A DNA stretch of 47,083 bases from positions 1 through 47,083 of the forward strand of contig CALWZP010000018.1 in the NCBI GenBank assembly GCA_944386055.1, given 5' to 3'. Source of the DNA: an uncultured Oscillospiraceae bacterium (lineage in GTDB: Bacteria; Bacillota; Clostridia; Oscillospirales; Oscillospiraceae). The notes under the pieces are model-generated. The model saw nothing but the letters and a program-made list of their open reading frames with translations. It did no database searches and was not told where the DNA came from. The position numbers were made by a program, and so were the translations under genes. Below, piece after piece: positions 40,285 to 47,083 of the stretch (positions are counted from its first letter, which is position 1; each line of letters opens with the position of its first letter).

Positions 40285-41769
40285 ATGGTTGTCAAGAGCG
40301 CTGAAAAGAAAGAGAACAGCACCGTTGAACTGGTGATCGAGGTGGGTCGCGAGGAGTTTGACGAGGCGGTCAACCGGGTATATCTGAAGAACAGAAACAG
40401 CATCAATATCCCCGGCTTCCGCAAGGGCAAGGCGCCCCGCAAGCTCATTGAGAATATGTATGGTTCCGGCATTTTCTATGAGGATGCCGTCAACGAAGTG
40501 TACCCTGTTGCCTATTCTCAGGCTGTGATGGACCAGAAGCTGGACGCGGTGGGCTATCCCGAGATCGAGGTGGAGAGCGTAGGACCCGAGGGCCTGGTGT
40601 TCAAGGCCATCGTCTCCGTCAAGCCCGAGGTGACGCTGAGCCAGTACAAGGGGCTGGTCGCGCCCAAGTCTGAGGTGAAGATCACCGACGCCGAGCTGGA
40701 CGCCGAGATGCGTCCTCTCATCGCCCGCGCCACCCGCATGGTGGATGTGGACCGCGAGGCCAGAAACGGCGACACCGCCATGATTGACTTCGAGGGCTTC
40801 CTGAACGGCGAGCCCTTTGAGGGCGGCAAGGGGGAGAAGTACAACCTTCAGCTGGGTTCCAACACCTTCGTCCCCGGTTTTGAGGAGCAGATCGTCGGCA
40901 TGAAGGCCGGCGACGAGAAGGAGATCAACATCAAGTTCCCCGACAACTACACTCCCGAGCTGGCCGGCAAGGATGTGGTGTTCAAGGTCAAGCTCCACGC
41001 GGTGAAGACCGCGGTTCAGCCCAAGGTGGACGACGAGTTTGCCAAGGATGTCTCTGAGTTCGATACTCTGGAGGAGCTGAAAAAGAGCCTGGTGGACAAG
41101 CTGACAGAGCAGCGTACCCAGCAGGTCCAGCGGGAGTTTGAGAACGCCGTGCTGGAGCAGCTGGTGGAGCATATGACTGCCGTCATCCCCGACGGGATGA
41201 TCAATTACCGCGCCGAGCAGCTGTTCAACGACTATGCCGCCCGCATTACCGGCGCAGGTATGGACTTTGACGAGTACCTGAAGATGATGGGACAGACCCG
41301 CGCCGGCATGCAGCAGGACGCCCGCGAGGCCGCCGCCAATCAGGTGAAGTCCGAGTTGGCCCTGGAGGCCGTGGCCAAGGCGGAGAACATGGAGGTCACC
41401 CAGGAGGAGATGGACGCCGAGATCGCCAAGCTGGCGGAGCAGTATAAGATGGATGCCGAGCAGGTGAAGAACGCCATCACGGAGGAGGATCTGCGCCACG
41501 ATCTCCTGATCCAGAAGGCTACCGAGTTTGTCGTGGCCAACGCCAAGGTGGGCGAGGCCCCCAAGAAGAAGGACGAGCAGGCGGAGGCCGAGACCGCCGA
41601 GAAGCCCAAGCGCACCAGAAAGACCGCCGCCAAGACAGCGGATCAGGCGGAGGAGGGCAAGGAGAAAAAGCCCGCCGCCCGAAAGACTGCCAAGAAGGCC
41701 GAGGAGTCCGGCGAGAAAAAGCCTGCCGCGAAAAAGACCACAAAGAAGACCGCCAAGGAGGAGGAATAA
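40285..41769 (+). CDS. tig: Trigger factor
   Basis: The ribosome-bound chaperone and peptidyl-prolyl isomerase. The 494-residue protein has the ribosome-binding domain with the signature [21 protein letters not shown] (about 40-60), a FKBP-type domain ([53 protein letters not shown], about 165-220), a helical chaperone domain, and an extra tail from about residue 425, of Lys, Ala, Glu and Thr in repeated KKPAA(R/K)KT(A/T)KK units. Usual length is 427-450, so about 60 residues are extra. ATG 40285 has AGGAGGAAAGAGC before it; a longer in-frame start at 40216 lacks a site. Confidence 0.97.
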   Translation: MVVKSAEKKENSTVELVIEVGREEFDEAVNRVYLKNRNSINIPGFRKGKAPRKLIENMYGSGIFYEDAVNEVYPVAYSQAVMDQKLDAVGYPEIEVESVGPEGLVFKAIVSVKPEVTLSQYKGLVAPKSEVKITDAELDAEMRPLIARATRMVDVDREARNGDTAMIDFEGFLNGEPFEGGKGEKYNLQLGSNTFVPGFEEQIVGMKAGDEKEINIKFPDNYTPELAGKDVVFKVKLHAVKTAVQPKVDDEFAKDVSEFDTLEELKKSLVDKLTEQRTQQVQREFENAVLEQLVEHMTAVIPDGMINYRAEQLFNDYAARITGAGMDFDEYLKMMGQTRAGMQQDAREAAANQVKSELALEAVAKAENMEVTQEEMDAEIAKLAEQYKMDAEQVKNAITEEDLRHDLLIQKATEFVVANAKVGEAPKKKDEQAEAETAEKPKRTRKTAAKTADQAEEGKEKKPAARKTAKKAEESGEKKPAAKKTTKKTAKEEE

Positions 41770-41822
41770 ACCTCCCGCTCCGGGCATACTCAGGGGCTTC
41801 CAAGGGTATAATGTTATCCCGC

Positions 41823-41842
41823 AAGGGAGGATCTCCCTTTTC
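41823..41842 (+). terminator. Hairpin in the clpP leader
   Basis: AAGGGAG (41823-41829) pairs with CTCCCTT (41833-41839) around GAT, followed by TTC. A TATAAT lies at 41807-41812 without a clear -35, so this may be an attenuator in a clpP leader or a weak tig terminator. I see no CtsR heptad (GGTCAAA) here. Confidence 0.4.
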
Positions 41843-41885
41843 AAACCCGCATGAGATCCGGAGAACGCAAGCAAAGGAGAGCATT

Positions 41886-42467
41886 ATGAGTTTGGTTCCC
41901 TATGTCATCGAGCAAACTAACCGGGGGGAGCGTTCCTACGACATTTTCTCCCGCCTGCTGAACGACCGCATTATTTTCCTGGGGGAGGAGGTCAATGCCA
42001 CCACCTCCGCACTGGTCGTGGCTCAGCTTCTGTATCTGGAGGCCCAGGACCCCGACAAAGATATCCAGTTTTACATCAACAGCCCCGGCGGTTCTGTCAC
42101 CGACGGAATGGCCATTTATGACACCATGCAGTATATCAAGTGCGATGTGTCCACCATCTGCGTTGGTATGGCGGCCAGCATGGGCGCGTTCCTGCTGTCC
42201 TCCGGGACCAAGGGCAAGCGCTTGGCGCTGCCCAATGCGGAGATCATGATCCACCAGCCCTCCGCAGGGACGCAGGGACAGATCACTGACATGGCCATCC
42301 ATCTGAAGCGCCTGGAGACCATCAAGAAACGGATGAATCTGATCCTGTCAGAGAATACCGGCAAACCCCTGGAGGTGGTCACCGCTGACTGCGAGCGTGA
42401 CAACTTCATGACAGCGGAGCAGGCGAAGGAGTACGGCCTGATCGATAAGGTGATCTATAAACGCTGA
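41886..42467 (+). CDS. clpP: ATP-dependent Clp protease proteolytic subunit
   Basis: ClpP is the barrel-shaped serine protease that works with ClpX and ClpC. The 193 residues are standard, with catalytic Ser98 ([10 protein letters not shown]), His123 (IMIHQPSAG) and Asp172 (CERDNF), the same numbers as in B. subtilis. It starts [25 protein letters not shown], without a long propeptide. The ATG (41886) follows AAAGGAG. clpX is 62 bases downstream, separated by an attenuator-like hairpin. Confidence 0.99.
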   Translation: MSLVPYVIEQTNRGERSYDIFSRLLNDRIIFLGEEVNATTSALVVAQLLYLEAQDPDKDIQFYINSPGGSVTDGMAIYDTMQYIKCDVSTICVGMAASMGAFLLSSGTKGKRLALPNAEIMIHQPSAGTQGQITDMAIHLKRLETIKKRMNLILSENTGKPLEVVTADCERDNFMTAEQAKEYGLIDKVIYKR

Positions 42468-42476
42468 ATCCGGCAG

Positions 42477-42506
42477 AGGAGTGAAGGATTTTAACTTCAC
42501 TCCTTT
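42477..42506 (+). terminator. Attenuator-like hairpin between clpP and clpX
   Basis: AGGAGTGAAG (42477-42486) pairs with CTTCACTCCT (42495-42504) followed by two more T. The tail is short, so partial read-through into clpX is expected. Confidence 0.6.
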
Positions 42507-42529
42507 GCAGCATCAACAAGAGGTAATTT

Positions 42530-43858
42530 ATGGGAAAAAATGACGAAAAAAAATCCGTTCGCTGCTCCTTCTGCGGGAAGTATCAGGATCAGGTAGAGCG
42601 TATCATAGCCGGCCCCGGCGCCTTTATCTGCAATGAATGTGTCCATCTGTGCATGGGGATACTTGGGGAGGAGATGACCGACCAGCGGCGGCAGGAGATT
42701 CCCAAGGTGCTGGAGGTGCCGGACGGCATCCCCACCCCCCGGGAGATCCGGCAGGTGCTGGATCAGTATATCATCGGCCAGGAACGGGCGAAGATCGCCC
42801 TGTCTGTGGCGGTGTACAATCATTACAAGCGCATTTTCTTCGGCGGGGACAGCGATGTGGAGCTGCAGAAGAGCAACATCCTGCTCATTGGTCCCACGGG
42901 AAGCGGCAAGACCCTGTTTGCCCAGACCCTGGCCCGGATCCTGAAGGTCCCCTTCGCCATCGCGGACGCCACCACGCTGACAGAGGCCGGCTATGTGGGG
43001 GACGATGTGGAGAACATCCTCCTGCGGCTGGTCCAGGCGGCGGACTATGATGTGGAGCTGGCGGAGCGGGGCATCATCTACATCGACGAGATGGATAAGA
43101 TCGCCCGAAAGAGCGAGAACACCTCCATCACCCGGGATGTGTCCGGCGAGGGGGTCCAGCAGGCCCTGCTGAAGATTTTGGAGGGCACAGTGGCCAATGT
43201 CCCGCCCCAGGGGGGACGGAAGCATCCCCATCAGGAGTTCATCCAGGTGGACACCAAAAACATCCTGTTCATCTGCGGCGGGGCCTTTGATGGGATTGAG
43301 AAGATCATTGAAAAGCGTCTGGATAAAAAGAGCATCGGATTTGGCGCGGAGATCCAGAGCGGCAAGGAGAAGGACATCAGCGCGCTGCTCCAGGAGATCC
43401 AGCCCCACGACCTGCTGAAATTCGGCATCATCCCGGAACTGGTGGGCCGCCTTCCTGTGGTGACGGCGCTGCAGTCCCTGAGCCGGGAGCAGCTGGTCCA
43501 GATTTTGACCGAGCCCAAGAACGCCTTGGTCAAGCAGTACCAAAAGCTGATGGAGTACGACGATGTGGCGCTGGAATTTCAGCCCAAGGCGCTGGAGGCG
43601 GTGGCCGATCGGGCCATCGAGCGCAATATCGGAGCCCGGGGACTGCGGGCCGTGCTGGAGGAGATTATGACACAGGTGATGTTCGATGTCCCCTCTGACC
43701 CGCAGATTGTCAAGGTTGTCATTACCCCGGAGTGTGTGAAGGAGGGCCGGCCGCCGGAGATCCTCCGGGATGAGACCCGGACGGAGCGGCCCCGGCTGGG
43801 TCAGACCCGCCTGCGCAGTGAGCGCGGAGGCGTACCTCCCCGTGGGATTGTCTCCTGA
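42530..43858 (+). CDS. clpX: ATP-dependent Clp protease ATP-binding subunit ClpX
   Basis: ClpX is the hexameric AAA+ unfoldase that feeds ClpP. The 442-residue protein has an N-terminal zinc domain with Cys12, Cys15, Cys34 and Cys37 ([19 protein letters not shown]), Walker A GPTGSGKT near residue 120, the [12 protein letters not shown] pore region, Walker [13 protein letters not shown], and the ClpP-docking IGF loop at [10 protein letters not shown] near 268. The C-terminal tail after about 415 is longer and Arg-rich. The ATG (42530) has AAGAGG about 8 bases before. A strong terminator follows. Confidence 0.99.
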   Translation: MGKNDEKKSVRCSFCGKYQDQVERIIAGPGAFICNECVHLCMGILGEEMTDQRRQEIPKVLEVPDGIPTPREIRQVLDQYIIGQERAKIALSVAVYNHYKRIFFGGDSDVELQKSNILLIGPTGSGKTLFAQTLARILKVPFAIADATTLTEAGYVGDDVENILLRLVQAADYDVELAERGIIYIDEMDKIARKSENTSITRDVSGEGVQQALLKILEGTVANVPPQGGRKHPHQEFIQVDTKNILFICGGAFDGIEKIIEKRLDKKSIGFGAEIQSGKEKDISALLQEIQPHDLLKFGIIPELVGRLPVVTALQSLSREQLVQILTEPKNALVKQYQKLMEYDDVALEFQPKALEAVADRAIERNIGARGLRAVLEEIMTQVMFDVPSDPQIVKVVITPECVKEGRPPEILRDETRTERPRLGQTRLRSERGGVPPRGIVS

Positions 43859-43870
43859 GTGAGAGCAAGA

Positions 43871-43910
43871 AAAAGCCGCGCTGATGCTAAAAAGCTCTGC
43901 GCGGCTTTTC
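43871..43910 (+). terminator. Intrinsic terminator after clpX
   Basis: AAAAGCCGCGC (43871-43881) pairs with GCGCGGCTTTT (43899-43909) across a 17-base loop. The stem itself ends in TTTT followed by C. Confidence 0.75.
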
Positions 43911-43966
43911 TGAATCAAAGAAGAAACTGTCATCAGACCTCAGACAGAGAGGGAGTGAACTACAAT

Positions 43967-46390
43967 ATGGATGAGACCAACAAAACCGTTCGTGCTGTGA
44001 CCACAGAGCACATCCCAATGATGGCTCTGCGCGGCATTACGGTATTTCCCAATATGAATATCCACTTTGATGTGGGCCGGGAGATGTCCATTCGCGCCCT
44101 GGATGCCGCCATGAGCAGCGGACAGCCCATTTTCCTGGTGTCCCAGCGTGAGCTGGCAGAGGAAAAGCCAGGCCTGGACGGGCTGTACTCCGTTGGCACC
44201 ATCTCCACCGTACGGCAGATCCTGCGGCTGCAGGGGGACTCCGTACGGGTGATGGTAGCGGGGCAGGGACGGGGACGGCTGAAGTCCCTGGTGCAGACGG
44301 ACCCCTATTATATCGCTGAGGTGGAGGCACTCCCAGAGGGAAAGAGCGCCCACCACAGCGCCAGGGCGGAGGCGCAGATCCGCAGCGTGTACGAGACCTT
44401 TGAACTCTATTGCCAGCTGTCTCCCAAAATGAGCCCTGAGGCGTATATCGCCATTCTGGCCAGCGATGATCCGGGCTATATCGCCGACTATATCGCCCAG
44501 AGCATCCCCATGCGCAACGAAGACAAGCAGACCATTCTGGCGGAAGTTCGTCCCCTGCGCCGTCTGGAAAAAATGTACCGCCTGCTCCAGCGGGAGGTGG
44601 AGATCCTCAGCATCGAGGACGACATCCAGAACAAGGTGCGGGAGCGGGTAAACGGCAACCAGCGGGACTACTATCTCCGGGAGCAGCTGAAAGCCATCCA
44701 GGCGGAGCTGGGAGAAGGGGAGTACAGCGACGGCGAGATCGAGGAGTATCGTGAGAAGATTCAGAAGGCCAAGCTGCCCGAGCAAGTGCGGGAGAAGCTG
44801 AATAAGGAGCTGGGCCATCTGGCCAAACAGCCTTTCGGCTCCTCCGAGGGAGCGGTGCTGCGCAACTATCTGGACACCTGTTTGGAACTGCCCTGGGGAA
44901 AGCGGACCAAAGAGCGGGTGAATGTGGCGGCCGCCCGTAAGATCCTGGATGCGGACCACTTCGGTCTGGAGAAGGTGAAGGAGCGTATCCTGGAGTTCCT
45001 GGCCGTCAAGCAGATGTCCCCCGATTTAAAGGGGCAGGTGCTCTGTCTGGTGGGCCCGCCGGGCGTGGGCAAGACCTCGGTGGCCATGTCGGTGGCCAGG
45101 GCATTGAACCGCAAGCTGGCCCGCATCTCTCTGGGCGGCGTCCACGACGAGGCGGAGATCCGCGGACACCGCAAGACCTATGTGGGGGCGATGCCGGGGC
45201 GCATCATCGCCGCGGTGAGTCAGGCGGGGAGCTGCAATCCCCTTCTTCTGCTGGATGAAATCGACAAACTGGGACAGGACCAGCGGGGAGACCCCGCCTC
45301 TGCGCTGCTGGAGGTGTTGGACGGGGAGCAGAACGCCACCTTCCGGGACCATTTCCTGGAGATCCCCTTTGACCTGTCCGATGTACTGTTCATCACCACC
45401 GCCAATACCACATCCACCATCCCCCGGCCTCTGCTGGACCGGATGGAGGTCATCGAATTGCCCAGCTACACCGATGAGGAAAAGCTGCAGATTGCCAAAC
45501 GGCATCTGCTGCCCAAGCAGCTCAAACGGCATGGCCTGTCCTCCCGCCAGCTGAAGATGACGGATGACGCCATCCGCGAGGTGATCAGCGCCTATACCAG
45601 AGAATCCGGCGTGCGAATTCTGGAGCGGGAGCTGGCCTCCATCTGCCGGAAAAGCGCCATGAAACTGGTGGAGGGCGGTGTGAAGTCCGTTCACATTACA
45701 GGAGACGACCTGCAGGAATATCTGGGAGTTCGGAAATACTATCCGGAGCGCCAGGCACTGGCCACCCGCGTCGGGGTGGTGAACGGGCTGGCCTGGACCT
45801 CTGTGGGGGGCGAGCTGCTGGAGGTGGAGGTCAATGTGGTGCCCGGCAGCGGCAAGATCGAGCTGACTGGCAACCTGGGTGATGTGATGAAAGAGTCCGC
45901 CCATGCCGCCATCAGCTATATCCGCAGCCGGTGCCGTCATCTGGGGATCGAGGAGGACTTTTATAAGACCAGGGACATCCACATTCACTTCCCGGAGGGG
46001 GCGGTCCCCAAGGACGGCCCCTCCGCAGGCGTCACCATCACCACCGCGCTGGTGTCCGCGCTGACGGATACCCCCGTAAAGCCGGCCATTGCCATGACCG
46101 GCGAGGTGACCCTCCGCGGCCGGGTGCTGCCCATCGGCGGCCTGCGGGAAAAAACCATGGCCGCCCTGCGCAGCGGGATCAAGACGGTGATCATTCCGGC
46201 AGACAATGGGAAGGACCTGGAGGAGATCGATCAAACGGTGCGTGCCGCCCTGACCTTTGTCCCTGCGGAGCAGGTGGATGAGGTACTGGCCGCCGCCCTG
46301 GAGTGGAGGGAGACACGGCCGGAATCGGAACCGTCCTCCCAGCCGGAGCGTCCTCGCCGGAGCGGGGGCACCCTGGGCCTGCAGCAGTGA
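43967..46390 (+). CDS. lon: ATP-dependent protease La (Lon)
   Basis: LonA degrades misfolded and regulatory proteins. The 807-residue enzyme has the N-terminal substrate domain ([21 protein letters not shown]), a coiled middle, AAA+ ATPase (Walker [17 protein letters not shown] near 361; Walker [13 protein letters not shown]), and the protease domain with catalytic Ser686 in PKDGPSAGV and Lys729 in [10 protein letters not shown], spaced 43 residues apart as in other Lon proteins. ATG 43967 follows GAGGGAGTG; the frame upstream starts in the clpX terminator. No strong promoter was seen in the 108 bases between; read-through from clpX or an unseen promoter is needed. ysxC follows in 10 bases. 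Confidence 0.98.
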   Translation: MDETNKTVRAVTTEHIPMMALRGITVFPNMNIHFDVGREMSIRALDAAMSSGQPIFLVSQRELAEEKPGLDGLYSVGTISTVRQILRLQGDSVRVMVAGQGRGRLKSLVQTDPYYIAEVEALPEGKSAHHSARAEAQIRSVYETFELYCQLSPKMSPEAYIAILASDDPGYIADYIAQSIPMRNEDKQTILAEVRPLRRLEKMYRLLQREVEILSIEDDIQNKVRERVNGNQRDYYLREQLKAIQAELGEGEYSDGEIEEYREKIQKAKLPEQVREKLNKELGHLAKQPFGSSEGAVLRNYLDTCLELPWGKRTKERVNVAAARKILDADHFGLEKVKERILEFLAVKQMSPDLKGQVLCLVGPPGVGKTSVAMSVARALNRKLARISLGGVHDEAEIRGHRKTYVGAMPGRIIAAVSQAGSCNPLLLLDEIDKLGQDQRGDPASALLEVLDGEQNATFRDHFLEIPFDLSDVLFITTANTTSTIPRPLLDRMEVIELPSYTDEEKLQIAKRHLLPKQLKRHGLSSRQLKMTDDAIREVISAYTRESGVRILERELASICRKSAMKLVEGGVKSVHITGDDLQEYLGVRKYYPERQALATRVGVVNGLAWTSVGGELLEVEVNVVPGSGKIELTGNLGDVMKESAHAAISYIRSRCRHLGIEEDFYKTRDIHIHFPEGAVPKDGPSAGVTITTALVSALTDTPVKPAIAMTGEVTLRGRVLPIGGLREKTMAALRSGIKTVIIPADNGKDLEEIDQTVRAALTFVPAEQVDEVLAAALEWRETRPESEPSSQPERPRRSGGTLGLQQ

Positions 46391-46400
46391 GGAGGCGGAG

Positions 46401-47030
46401 ATGAATCTGCACAATGCGGAATTTATTCTGTCCGCCGCTTCCAGGCGGGACTTTCTCCGGGACGGTCTGCCCCAGATCGCGTTTGCCGGGCGGTCAAATG
46501 TGGGAAAATCCTCCGTCATCAATCGCCTGCTGGGTCGGAAGAATCTGGCCCGGGTGGGGTCCGCGCCGGGAAAGACCACCCATGTCAACTACTTTCGGGT
46601 GGACGGCTCGTTTTACCTGGTGGACCTGCCGGGATACGGCTATGCCAAGGTACCCCGGGCGGAGAAGGAGCGTTGGGCCCGGCTGATGGAAGACTATTTT
46701 TCCGCCCCGGAAAGCATCACCTTGGGGGTGATGGTGGTGGACGCCCGCCACAAGCCCACGGCCAACGACTGCCTGATGGCGGAGTGGTTCAAAGGAACCG
46801 GCCGCCCCTTCGTGGTGGCGGCCAACAAGGTGGATAAGGTGAAGAAGAGCGCCCTGGCAGAAAACCTGGCACAGATCCGGACAGAGCTGGAGCTGGACGA
46901 TGCGGTCAGGCTGATCCCCTTTTCTGCAGAGAAGGGGACAGGGAAGGAGGATCTGCTTTCGCTGCTCCTCGCTGCCGCCGCAGGCGGGGCGGGGGAGGGT
47001 ACGCCGGAAGTCCCTTTTCAAGATAAGTAG
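46401..47030 (+). CDS. ysxC: Ribosome biogenesis GTP-binding protein YsxC/YihA
   Basis: YsxC (EngB) is an essential GTPase of 50S subunit assembly. The 209 residues have P-loop IAFAGRSNVGKSSVINRLLGR (about 25-45), the G2/G3 segment SAPGKTTHVNYFRVDGSFYLVDLPGYGYAKVP and NKVD (AANKVDKVKK). A GGAGGCGGAG site precedes ATG 46401, and it starts ten bases after the lon stop, as in B. subtilis lonA-ysxC. The last 53 bases of the window after it (47031-47083) show no feature I can support. Confidence 0.97.
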   Translation: MNLHNAEFILSAASRRDFLRDGLPQIAFAGRSNVGKSSVINRLLGRKNLARVGSAPGKTTHVNYFRVDGSFYLVDLPGYGYAKVPRAEKERWARLMEDYFSAPESITLGVMVVDARHKPTANDCLMAEWFKGTGRPFVVAANKVDKVKKSALAENLAQIRTELELDDAVRLIPFSAEKGTGKEDLLSLLLAAAAGGAGEGTPEVPFQDK

Positions 47031-47083
47031 TGATGGCTTAAACTCCGTCGGTTTCACGAAACACGGATGGCTAAGGCGCTGGC

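Noticed and set aside
47031-47083. Short inverted repeat and a minus-strand frame open to the window edge.
   Set aside because: Too little sequence: nine codons up to a TGA in one frame and an unsupported start in another. Nothing recognised.

Overview
This looks like a chromosomal core-gene segment of a high-GC, spore-forming Clostridia, most like the Oscillospiraceae (Flavonifractor/Lawsonibacter/Oscillibacter-type gut bacteria). That placement is my inference. It rests on strong AGGAGG-type ribosome binding sites, PolC-type replicative polymerase, sporulation genes (sigG, ylmC, a spoIVFA/spoIVFB-like pair), an FMN riboswitch of Firmicutes type, and the gene orders rpsB-tsf-pyrH-frr-uppS-cdsA-dxr-rseP-ispG-polC and tig-clpP-clpX-lon-ysxC. 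I see no tRNA, rRNA, IS element, prophage block or CRISPR array. All but a few of the genes belong to recognisable families.

Layout. 1-454: the 3' end of an unidentified gene, a terminator, and a minus-strand 42-codon remnant that looks like the truncated start of a conserved clostridial protein. 678-2461: sigG, ylmC and a GNAT acetyltransferase. 2570-15191: translation, nucleotide and isoprenoid/lipid genes ending in polC, with a structured leader in front of rpsB. 15255-21830: a compact histidine operon hisZGDBHAFIE, most genes overlapping by 1-7 bases, without hisC or a histidinol-phosphatase gene. 21846-25624 (minus): ribD-ribE-ribBA-ribH behind an FMN riboswitch and terminator. 25636-30188: sbcD-sbcC, divergent from the rib promoter. 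30287-31935: the spoIVFA/spoIVFB-like pair behind a possible sigma-E promoter. 31898-34456: two radical-SAM-associated genes of unknown function with their own promoter and a perfect palindrome across its -10 region. 34487-40167: rplS (phased A-tracts upstream), then ylqF-rnhB-yraN-dipeptidase-thrC-phosphoesterase. 40180-47030: tig, clpP, clpX, lon and ysxC, with hairpins at several of the boundaries.

How the genes work together. The left part couples late forespore transcription (sigG) to the translation and envelope-precursor operon. UppS and the MEP enzymes Dxr and IspG feed undecaprenyl phosphate synthesis, CdsA supplies CDP-diacylglycerol, and RseP is the membrane protease. The his operon encodes nine polypeptides for PRPP-to-histidinol chemistry. 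The rib operon is a complete lumazine/riboflavin route apart from the phosphatase step. The right end is a protein quality-control cluster.

No large new system is visible. The best candidates for something under-described are the radical-SAM pair with its palindromic operator, the structured ribosomal-protein leaders with mini-ORFs, and the truncated spore-gene-like remnant beside sigG.
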